IMG/VR virus record: IMGVR_UViG_3300036845_000136
Location: 1-56,056 of that record
DNA length: 56,056 nucleotides
Strand: one strand, 5' to 3'
DNA from: a virus
Position 1 is the first letter of the stretch. Each line of letters opens with the position of its first letter. Made by a program: the position numbers and the translations under genes. Shown piece after piece: positions 40,265-47,201 of the stretch. Under the pieces are notes generated by a model. The model saw nothing but the letters and a program-made list of their open reading frames with translations. It did not search any database and was not told the DNA's origin.

Positions 40265-40813
40265 ATGGCTGATCATATGATAATCCGCACCCGCGCGGAG
40301 GCGAAGTCCGCTGGTCTGAAGCGGTTCTTTACTGGCATCCCGTGCAACCACGGTCACGTCTGTGAACGCTGGGTTAGCACGAAGGGTTGTCTGGAGTGTT
40401 TGAGTAACCGAAACGCATCACCCAGCGGGAGGGCTTGGTATCGCGCGCATTATCGAACACCAGCGCAGATCGCTAAGCGACAGACAGATGATCATAAGGC
40501 CAAGCGCAGGAAGCTGGAGTCCGGTCGGTGGCCGTTGCGGAAAGGGCCAGCGAGAGAGCGGCTTCTGAGGAACAAGTATGGCCTGACGGTCGATCAACTG
40601 GACCAGATGAGGCTTCAACAAAATAACTGCTGCAAAATCTGTTCGGTGCAATTCCCTTCTGATCGTTGGCACAAAAGCTCTATGCACGTCGATCATTGTC
40701 ATTCAACAGGAAAAGTTCGTGGTTTGTTGTGCCGTGAATGCAACCAGGGCATCGGAAAATTCCGCGATAGTCCTGACTTACTTCGCTTGGCGATTCTCTA
40801 TCTGGAGGGCTGA
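40265..40813 (+). CDS. Recombination endonuclease VII-like HNH endonuclease
   Basis: 182 residues. Zn-binding HNH of the endonuclease VII type: CKICSVQFPSDRWHKSS, MHVDHCHSTGKVRGLLCREC, NQGIGKFRDS. The N-terminal half has a CxxH/CxxC-like pattern (CNHGHVCERWVSTKGCLECL). As a free-standing gene between spike and PAAR genes with its own promoter and leader, it is more likely a mobile homing endonuclease than a housekeeping resolvase. Confidence 0.8.
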   Translation: MADHMIIRTRAEAKSAGLKRFFTGIPCNHGHVCERWVSTKGCLECLSNRNASPSGRAWYRAHYRTPAQIAKRQTDDHKAKRRKLESGRWPLRKGPARERLLRNKYGLTVDQLDQMRLQQNNCCKICSVQFPSDRWHKSSMHVDHCHSTGKVRGLLCRECNQGIGKFRDSPDLLRLAILYLEG

Positions 40814-40817
40814 ACGC

Positions 40818-41093
40818 ATGGCAGGTCTCTCTGTGGCGCGGCTTGGCGATCCTTCCGACCATGGCGGCAACATCGTCAGCGCTTCCTCTGATGTGACCGC
40901 CAACGGCATTGGCGTAGCCCGCCAGGGCGATATGCATTTCTGCCCGATCCCCGGTCACGGCACCACGCCACTGCACAAAGCCACCGGGACCACCAACTGG
41001 ACGGTCGACGGACGCGCCGGGATGAATGTCGGCGATCAGGCGGCATGCGGCGCCTCGATCAGTGCCGGCTCGCCCAACGTGTTCGCGAACTAA
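40818..41093 (+). CDS. PAAR-motif spike tip protein
   Basis: 91 residues from ATG 40818. ARLGDPSDHGGNIVSASSDV and ARQGDMHFCPIPGHGTTPL are PAAR-type repeats with the metal-binding His/Cys; ends SAGSPNVFAN. It sharpens the spike. Confidence 0.8.
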   Translation: MAGLSVARLGDPSDHGGNIVSASSDVTANGIGVARQGDMHFCPIPGHGTTPLHKATGTTNWTVDGRAGMNVGDQAACGASISAGSPNVFAN

Positions 41094-41098
41094 ACCCC

Positions 41099-42535
41099 AT
41101 GTCAGGCACGACAGCAGTACCCGCCCCTACGCTGGGGCCGAACGGCTTTATCATCCCCACGGACTCGCAAGTTCTTGCCGGCGTACAGAGCGACATCAAT
41201 AACTGTTTTGGGGGTAATCTTAACCCGGCGCTGGAAACCCCGCAGGGGCAGCTTGCGACGACCGAAACGGCAATCATCACCGACAAGAACGACCAGTTCC
41301 TGTTCCTGTCTCAGATGTGCGATCCGGCTTATGCGCAAGGCCGCTATCAGGATGCGCTGGCACGGATCTACTTCATCACCCGAAACCCCGCCGAGCCGAC
41401 GGTGGTCGATTGCCTATGCACCGGACTTGGTAATGTGGTGATCCCGGCTGGCACGCAGGCGACGGACGGCCAGGGCAACTTCTACATTGCGCGCAACACG
41501 GGAACGATAAGCCCGGCGACCGGCAATGTGCTGATTGAATTTGCCAACACGACGTATGGCCCGATCGCATGTCCGGCCAATTCGGTGACGACGGTCTATC
41601 AGGTCATCCCTGGATGGGACTCGATCACCAACCCGCTTGACGGGATAGTCGGCAGCGACGTTGAAAGCCGCACGGCATTCGAGCTTCGCCGTCAGCAGAG
41701 TGTGGCGAACAACAGCATCGGCCAACTGCCGTCGATCATTGGCGCCGTGCTGGCGGTTCCTGGCGTATTGGATGCCTACGTGACGGAGAACTGGACTGCG
41801 GCCCCCTTGACGGTCGGCGGCGTCACTCTGGTGCCGCACAGCATTTATGTCGCGGTGGCGGGCGGCACCAACATCGATATCGCGACCGCGATCTGGGCGA
41901 AGAAAAGCACCGGCAGCAACTACAACGGCAACACCACGGTGACGGTGCAGGACACCAGCGCGTGGTATTCCACGCCGTATCCGAGCTACCCGGTGACGTT
42001 CCAACGCCCGGCGCAGATCGAGATCGCTTTCAGCGTGGTGATCCAGCAGAACCAGAACATCCCGTTCGACGCATTGACGCAAATCCAGAATGCGATCCTG
42101 GCGGCATTCGCCGGCACTGACGGCGGCCCGCGCGCGCGTATCGGCCAGCCAGTGCTGGCGTCGCGCTATTACTGCGCGGTGACCGGCCTCGGACAATGGG
42201 CGCAATTGTTGACCCTGACGGTCGGCGCGACGGGCAGCGATGCCACCAGCTTCACCGGCACGATCGGCGGGCTGACATTGACAGTGAGCGCGATCCCGGC
42301 GGGCGGGCATATCAAGGTGGATGATCTGATCGAGGGTCCTGGCGTGCAGCCGGCCACCTTCGTGACCGGGCTGGGCACGGGAACCGGCGGGGTGGGAACC
42401 TACAGCATCGGAGTATCGCAACTCGTGAGCATCACGACGATGAGCGCCACCAGCTTCGACATCGAAGTGCCGATGACGCTTGCCCAAATTCCGGTCTGCT
42501 CTGCCAACGATATTAACCTGACGATCACGCCCTGA
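41099..42535 (+). CDS. Baseplate J-like protein with inserted beta domain
   Basis: 478 residues from ATG 41099. Baseplate J landmarks: RIYFITRNPAEPTVVDCLCT, GSDVESRTAFELRRQQSVAN, NSIGQLPSIIGAVLAVPGV and DAYVTENW. Residues about 383-452 are the inserted domain (LTVSAIPAGGHIKVDDLIEG ... GGVGTYSIGVSQLVS) also present in the terminator and sheath. It forms the baseplate wedge. Confidence 0.85.
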   Translation: MSGTTAVPAPTLGPNGFIIPTDSQVLAGVQSDINNCFGGNLNPALETPQGQLATTETAIITDKNDQFLFLSQMCDPAYAQGRYQDALARIYFITRNPAEPTVVDCLCTGLGNVVIPAGTQATDGQGNFYIARNTGTISPATGNVLIEFANTTYGPIACPANSVTTVYQVIPGWDSITNPLDGIVGSDVESRTAFELRRQQSVANNSIGQLPSIIGAVLAVPGVLDAYVTENWTAAPLTVGGVTLVPHSIYVAVAGGTNIDIATAIWAKKSTGSNYNGNTTVTVQDTSAWYSTPYPSYPVTFQRPAQIEIAFSVVIQQNQNIPFDALTQIQNAILAAFAGTDGGPRARIGQPVLASRYYCAVTGLGQWAQLLTLTVGATGSDATSFTGTIGGLTLTVSAIPAGGHIKVDDLIEGPGVQPATFVTGLGTGTGGVGTYSIGVSQLVSITTMSATSFDIEVPMTLAQIPVCSANDINLTITP

Positions 42536-43107
42536 TGGACGACTACCTCAAGACGGTCATATCGCAGTATTTCGATAGCACAACTATACGGGCATTATTG
42601 GAAGCATTCAACCAGTGGAAGTCGCCGCAGCCCAGCATCGAGTTGCTTTACAACGGCGTGCTGAACCTCGACACCGCGCGCGGCTATGGCCTCGATCGCT
42701 GGGGCCGCATCGTCGGCGTCGGTCGCGTGTTCAACGTGGCGGCGGGAACGTTCTTTGGCTTCGCCGAGGCTCAGGACATCGCGGAGAGCCCGTTCAACAA
42801 CGACGGCTGCTTCTGGTCCGGCGGCCCGACGACGGTGCCAACGCTGCTGTCCGACAACGGGTTCCTGACCCTGATACTGGCGAAGGCGATGGCGAACATC
42901 ACCGACGGCTCCACCGCGAGCTACAATCAAATCCTGATGGCGCTGTTTGGTGATCTCGGCCCGTGCTTCGTGGTCGATGGTCTCGACATGACGGGGCAGT
43001 ATCGCTTTCTCGGCTTTTTCCTGCCGCCGCTGGAGAGCGCGGTGTTTTACCAGAGCGGCGTGATTCCTCATCCAGCGGGCGTGCAGATGACCGTTGTGGA
43101 GGGCTAA
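42535..43107 (+). CDS. Baseplate protein (DUF2612)
   Basis: 190 residues, ATG overlapping the J stop. LLYNGVLNLDTARGYGLDRW, GRIVGVGRV and VFYQSGVIPHPAGVQM match DUF2612, which follows J in contractile tails and connects fibres to the baseplate. Confidence 0.8.
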   Translation: MDDYLKTVISQYFDSTTIRALLEAFNQWKSPQPSIELLYNGVLNLDTARGYGLDRWGRIVGVGRVFNVAAGTFFGFAEAQDIAESPFNNDGCFWSGGPTTVPTLLSDNGFLTLILAKAMANITDGSTASYNQILMALFGDLGPCFVVDGLDMTGQYRFLGFFLPPLESAVFYQSGVIPHPAGVQMTVVEG

Positions 43108-43137
43108 CGGCGGCGACGTGGCAAACCGGAGGTCTGT

Positions 43138-43581
43138 ATGCAAACCAGCAATATACCGCAGAAGTACGACATGCCATTTGGTGCGAACGCCGGAGTTGGG
43201 CAGATCAGACCAATACCGACAGCATCACAGATAGGTTTGCAACTCGGCGCAGCCTCGCTGAACGACGGCTACCCGCCAGCTTGTTTCGTCCCAATAGCGG
43301 CCGGAGGTTCGTGGCCGTTCGGGCAAGACACGCAACGCATGTTCAACTGGGAAAGTCAGTGGTCGCAGTGGTTCAGCGCGGGCGGTCCAGCAATCTATGA
43401 CGCGGCGTGGCAAGTGACGATCGGCGGCTATCCGCGCCACGCAATCGTCCGCGATGTGTCGGGTGACCCGCAGTGGCGTAGCACCACTGAGAACAATATG
43501 ACGGCGCCGAGCTTTACCGCGGCGACATGGCAGAAGTATCCGATCCAAGATGCAATGATTTTGTTCGCCGCGTGTTGCTAG
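43138..43581 (+). CDS. Tail appendage protein, unknown
   Basis: 147 residues, ATG 43138 after GGAGG. Begins SNIPQKYDMPFGANAGVGQI, then QIGLQLGAASLNDGYPPACF, as in short fibre or baseplate-linked proteins downstream of DUF2612. Two Cys at the C-terminus. Confidence 0.6.
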   Translation: MQTSNIPQKYDMPFGANAGVGQIRPIPTASQIGLQLGAASLNDGYPPACFVPIAAGGSWPFGQDTQRMFNWESQWSQWFSAGGPAIYDAAWQVTIGGYPRHAIVRDVSGDPQWRSTTENNMTAPSFTAATWQKYPIQDAMILFAACC

Positions 43582-43596
43582 ATGGGGGAAGAATGA

Positions 43597-43920
43597 ATGG
43601 CCTTCACGGCAGCAAAATACAGCGCGGCGCTCGCGTCGGGCGCGCTGACCGACATAACGGGCGGCGGCGTCGCGATCGGCGGCACCTATTTGCTGACGGT
43701 TTCCAATGGCACCGGGACCAATAATACCATCTCGATTGCGATAACGACCGGAGCGGCGCCGGTGCCGGCGGATTACGTTGAACAGAACACCACGGTCGAC
43801 GGGATGGGAACCGGCGGCATTCTTTCGCGCTGGCCGATACCGCTCAATCAGGGATGGCGGGTTTACGCCCAGGCTGGTTCGGCCGGCCTGAGCATCACCC
43901 TCTTGGGAGCCACGTCATAA
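43597..43920 (+). CDS. Small tail appendage protein, unknown
   Basis: 107 residues rich in Gly, Thr and Ala. IGGTYLLTVSNGTGTNNTIS suggests beta strands. The stop overlaps the next ATG (TAATG). Probably part of the receptor-binding module. Confidence 0.55.
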   Translation: MAFTAAKYSAALASGALTDITGGGVAIGGTYLLTVSNGTGTNNTISIAITTGAAPVPADYVEQNTTVDGMGTGGILSRWPIPLNQGWRVYAQAGSAGLSITLLGATS

Positions 43921-44912
43921 TGGTGCAGCGGATTAGCACCGCGAGCGATGCGGCGCACGGCGGGAGCGGTGGCGGCAATACGCCGTCTGGCGGTTATGGC
44001 AACGGGCAAACGGCGGTGTTCGGCAACGGACAGTTTCAATCGTTCCTGTCGTCGTCGAGCTTTACGGTGCCGCCGGGTATCACAACGATCAGGGCGCGCG
44101 TCGTGGGGGCGGGCGGACCGACGGCGAACAGTACATCTGGCTATGGTCTGGCCGGCGGTGGTGGCGGTGAGTTCGCCATGGGCATCTTTACGGTCACGCC
44201 AGCGCAGGTGATCCCGGTCACCGTTGGCGCCGGGACCAGCAGCGTAGGAGCATTGATCTCGGCGCTTCCTGGCCTGGGTGGTGTGGTGCCGTCGAACAAC
44301 GTTGCGCCGGGTGGCGCTGGCGGAACGGGTGGGACCGGCGGCTCAATGCGTTACCCCGGCGGCGCGGGGGGGTCTGCGTCCGGAACGACCAACGGCGGAC
44401 AGAATGCAGGTGGAGGCGGCGCCGCCAGTCAGTTGGGAACTGGCGGAAGAGGCGGTGCAGGCAGTCCCAACGGTGCCGGCGGCGGTGGCGCCGGGTATGC
44501 TGGTGGCACTGCTGGCGGCGGCGGAGGATCACCGTTTGGTCCTGGGAATGATACCGGTGCCGGTGGTCCTGATGGTCTTGGCGTAAGAGCGGCCGGTGGC
44601 ACCGCTGCGAATGGCGCCCCTGGCACGCTGCGAACTGGACCCACCCCGAGATTTACCGGCGATACGTTGTCCGGTGGCGGCGGGGGCGGATGCACCGCGA
44701 ACTCCGGGTCACCGACCGGCGGTAATGGCGGTGATGGCAGTGGCGGCGGTGGCGGTGGCGGCAGCGGCACGGTCAACGGCGCTGGCGGCAATGGCGGTAT
44801 CTTCGGCGGCGGTGGTGGCGGCTACGGCGGCAACGCCAATGGCGGCATCGGTGGCGGCGCCTCGGGTATTGGCGGCTCCGCTGGCGCGGGGATGGCAGTA
44901 ATCGAATGGTGA
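43920..44912 (+). CDS. Glycine-rich tail adhesin
   Basis: 330 residues from ATG 43920. After a short head domain with SFTVPPGITTIRARVVGAGG, almost half of the residues are glycine (GGTAGGGGGSPFGPGNDTGA). This is the composition of polyglycine-II adhesins such as the gp38 tip of phage S16. It is probably a host-range determinant. The next gene resembles a fibre assembly factor. Confidence 0.65.
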   Translation: MVQRISTASDAAHGGSGGGNTPSGGYGNGQTAVFGNGQFQSFLSSSSFTVPPGITTIRARVVGAGGPTANSTSGYGLAGGGGGEFAMGIFTVTPAQVIPVTVGAGTSSVGALISALPGLGGVVPSNNVAPGGAGGTGGTGGSMRYPGGAGGSASGTTNGGQNAGGGGAASQLGTGGRGGAGSPNGAGGGGAGYAGGTAGGGGGSPFGPGNDTGAGGPDGLGVRAAGGTAANGAPGTLRTGPTPRFTGDTLSGGGGGGCTANSGSPTGGNGGDGSGGGGGGGSGTVNGAGGNGGIFGGGGGGYGGNANGGIGGGASGIGGSAGAGMAVIEW

Positions 44913-44916
44913 AATC

Positions 44917-45195
44917 ATGACGATCCATGCACGGCTGGACGCGGATGGCTTCGTGATCGAGGTGCAGCCACCGCATCCGCACGGTCATGAGTTCGAGGAG
45001 TGCTTTCCGCCTGAGACCTGCGCGCTGTTCGTCGATGCGCCGGACGAGGTCGAGATTGGCTGGAAGTTCGATGGCACCGACTGGCTTGAACCTGACGCCA
45101 GGAGCTTCTCCGAGATAGCATGGATCAGGAACCAGGAGCCGTGGTCGGCACCGCTGACCTTCCATGTGTATAAAGCCCCGCATCGCGAGGCGTAG
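44917..45195 (+). CDS. Tail fibre assembly-like protein
   Basis: 92 residues. VEIGWKFDGTDWLEPDARSF contains the V-x2-GW-x3-G-x2-W pattern of small fibre-assembly proteins encoded behind fibre genes. It may act on the glycine-rich adhesin. Confidence 0.6.
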   Translation: MTIHARLDADGFVIEVQPPHPHGHEFEECFPPETCALFVDAPDEVEIGWKFDGTDWLEPDARSFSEIAWIRNQEPWSAPLTFHVYKAPHREA

Positions 45196-45226
45196 CGCGT
45201 GGATACGCTGTTACTCGACATCGACT

Positions 45227-45256
45227 TTGATACGATGGCAGCGAGTATGATATAAA
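45227..45256 (+). promoter_or_regulatory. Probable promoter for the HNH gene at 45324
   Basis: TTGATA (45227-45232) and TATAAA (45251-45256) are 18 bases apart. The predicted start is at the base of the hairpin leader (45260). Confidence 0.65.
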
Positions 45257-45259
45257 AGC

Positions 45260-45323
45260 GGGGCCGGACGGTGGTTGCACACCGCATCGGCCCCTGACCA
45301 CAACCGAACACGTGAGGTTCGCT
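45260..45323 (+). promoter_or_regulatory. Structured endonuclease leader, copy 3
   Basis: Hairpin 1: GGGGCCG (45260-45266) with CGGCCCC (45288-45294), inner CGGTG/CACCG (45269-45273, 45280-45284). TGACCAC follows directly (45295-45301). Hairpin 2: CGAAC (45305-45309) with GTTCG (45317-45321), with the GTGAGG ribosome-binding site in its loop. ATGGCT at 45324. Confidence 0.7.
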
Positions 45324-45875
45324 ATGGCTGATACAGAGCTTACCGCCGATGAGGCGCGCCGTCTCCTGCGCTACGATCCGGAGACAGGTGAGTTCCGGTG
45401 GCGCGTTCGTAGGGGCAGCACGGCGCCGGTAGGCGGTCTTGCCGGAAGTCCGCACATCAAGGGCTATTGGACGATCAGGATCAATTACAAACTCTATCTG
45501 GCGCACCGCATTGCGTGGCTGATGATGACCGGATCATGGCCTGCGATACAGATAGATCACGAGAACTTGGATAAGTCAGACAATCGATGGGGGAATCTGC
45601 GCGAAGCCACAAGACATCAGCAGCGAGGCAATGTGCCAAAGGCGGCTCGCAACACCAGTGGTTTTAAGGGTGTTGCGTTCATTCAGTCTCGCGCCAATCC
45701 AAACAGAACCGAGCGTCGCGGTAACCGACCCGGCGCAGGATGCTGGGTCGCCTATATTGTAAAAGGCAGAAAGAAAGTAAACCTTGGCAGGTTTGAGACG
45801 GCGGAGGAAGCGCACGCGGCTTATCTTCGAGCAGCCAAAGATCACTTCGGAGCAGAATTTGCCAGGGGAGAATAG
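45324..45875 (+). CDS. HNH homing endonuclease with AP2-like end
   Basis: 183 residues from ATG 45324, preferred over GTG 45312 because spacing from TGACCAC then matches the other two leader copies. HNH core AHRIAWLMMTGSWPAIQIDH, ENLDKSDNRWGNLREATRHQ; C-terminal AP2-type part NTSGFKGVAF ... VNLGRFETAEEAHAAYLRAA. A close paralogue lies at 46284; together they flank the gp25-like gene. Confidence 0.85.
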   Translation: MADTELTADEARRLLRYDPETGEFRWRVRRGSTAPVGGLAGSPHIKGYWTIRINYKLYLAHRIAWLMMTGSWPAIQIDHENLDKSDNRWGNLREATRHQQRGNVPKAARNTSGFKGVAFIQSRANPNRTERRGNRPGAGCWVAYIVKGRKKVNLGRFETAEEAHAAYLRAAKDHFGAEFARGE

Positions 45876-45877
45876 TC

Positions 45878-46291
45878 GTGCAGACACTTTTGTTGGACAC
45901 GGCTACATGGGATTTGACCAAGGATGCCTCTCGGAACATAGCGATAGCAAGTGAGCCATATAGTCAGGCACAAGACATTGCGAGTGCCTGTAGGCTGTTT
46001 CGTTCTGAGGCATGGTTCGACACCACGCGCGGCATTCCCTACTGGGAGCGCATCCTCGGCCACGCACCGCCGATCGGCGTCATCAAGTCGGCGCTGAACA
46101 CAGCGGCATTGACGGTCCCCGGCATTAACGCCGCGCAGAGCTTCATCGTGGTCAATCGGGATCGCACAGTGACGGGTCAGGTGCAAGCTAGCGCGTCCGG
46201 GTTTACAATCGCTGTGAATATATCGGTGCTGCCCTCTGGAAGTCCTTTCATTGTGGCAGTCAGTGCGATTGGAGGTAAGGATTTTGTCTAA
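45878..46291 (+). CDS. Baseplate wedge protein (gp25-like)
   Basis: 137 residues, GTG 45878. TLLLDTATWDLTKDASRNIA, AQDIASACRLFRSEAWFDTT and GIPYWERILG match the gp25/GPW-like baseplate family. The first about 110 and last about 120 bases use A/T-ending codons, unlike its middle. It is separated from the baseplate genes by the adhesin and flanked by two HNH genes. Confidence 0.75.
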   Translation: MQTLLLDTATWDLTKDASRNIAIASEPYSQAQDIASACRLFRSEAWFDTTRGIPYWERILGHAPPIGVIKSALNTAALTVPGINAAQSFIVVNRDRTVTGQVQASASGFTIAVNISVLPSGSPFIVAVSAIGGKDFV

Positions 46292-46811
46292 ACTTCTGGC
46301 GGCGCGCCGGACGAATGAGTCGAAGGTCTCAGCGGAATTTGCGAAGGAACTACTGGAATATCAGCCGGAGAGTGGAGTCTTCTATTGGCGTGTAGATCGT
46401 GCCGCCGAAAGGCAAGGACAGATAGCAGGGTTCAGCAATGGGCGTTATTGGAATATCTGTATCAACTACGTGCATTATGCGGCTCACCGCCTTGCGTGGC
46501 TTATTGTGACCGGTGTGTGGCCAAAGGACGAGATCGATCACCGCAATCTGGATAAGCTGGACAATCGGTGGATCAATCTACGCGAAGCTACGCATTCCCA
46601 AAACGCACATAACGCGCGGAAGCGAAGCGACAACACCTCAGGCTTCAAAGGTGTGTCCTATGACAAGAGTCGTGGACGGTGGCGAGCTACCATCGAAAAG
46701 GATGGCGGGGGTCAGCGGTTTGTTGGCAGATTTCATACCGCTCAAGAGGCACATGCTGCGTATTTGCGTGCTGCGATAGAGCAGTTCGGGGAGTTCGCCC
46801 GAGGGGAGTAA
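46284..46811 (+). CDS. HNH homing endonuclease, paralogue
   Basis: 175 residues from TTG 46284, with GGAGG eight bases upstream; it overlaps the gp25-like gene by 8 bases. HNH core AHRLAWLIVTGVWPKDEIDH, RNLDKLDNRWINLREATHSQ; AP2-type end NTSGFKGVSYDKSRGRWRAT and GRFHTAQEAHAAYLRAAIEQ. Similar to the gene at 45324 but lacking the hairpin leader. Confidence 0.85.
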   Translation: MSKLLAARRTNESKVSAEFAKELLEYQPESGVFYWRVDRAAERQGQIAGFSNGRYWNICINYVHYAAHRLAWLIVTGVWPKDEIDHRNLDKLDNRWINLREATHSQNAHNARKRSDNTSGFKGVSYDKSRGRWRATIEKDGGGQRFVGRFHTAQEAHAAYLRAAIEQFGEFARGE

Positions 46812-46814
46812 TGT

Positions 46815-47201
46815 ATGTCCAACTCGCTGGCGATCTCAGGCGTCAACACGTCGCCGGGGTGGACGACGGGCAAGATTCCCTCGACCGATGAATGGAACTC
46901 GACCTACGTGGGCAAGGTCGATGCGCAATTCGGCTACGCGACCGAGCTTACGCTGACCGATGCGCAGGTGATCGGCACGCTGCTTCTGGCGCAGGACCCA
47001 GGCAGCCCGCTCGAGGCTGCAACCCGTCAGTACGTCGATGCGAAGGCCGCCGGTGGCGGCACTGTCACAGACCTCACTGTGACCGGCACCCTGACAGTCA
47101 CCGGCAAACTGGTGTTGGCCAATCTTCCGACCGACGCCTCGAAACTTACCCCTGGCAGTGGTGTGGTCTGGAACAACGGAGGTTTCCTGTGCGTCGCATA
47201 G
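46815..47201 (+). CDS. Short tail fibre with virion anchor domain
   Basis: 128 residues. The N-terminal part (LAISGVNTSPGWTTGKIPST; DEWNSTYVGKVDAQFGYATE) is shared with the SGNH fibre at 49857, so it is probably the anchor domain. The protein ends like a fibre tip (VVWNNGGFLCVA). The downstream tailspike gene lacks this anchor. Confidence 0.65.
   Translation: MSNSLAISGVNTSPGWTTGKIPSTDEWNSTYVGKVDAQFGYATELTLTDAQVIGTLLLAQDPGSPLEAATRQYVDAKAAGGGTVTDLTVTGTLTVTGKLVLANLPTDASKLTPGSGVVWNNGGFLCVA

Noticed and set aside
44100-44900. Repeat-rich region resembling a repeat array or CRISPR
   Set aside because: The repetition comes from glycine codons in the adhesin gene; there are no equal spacers or conserved repeat units.
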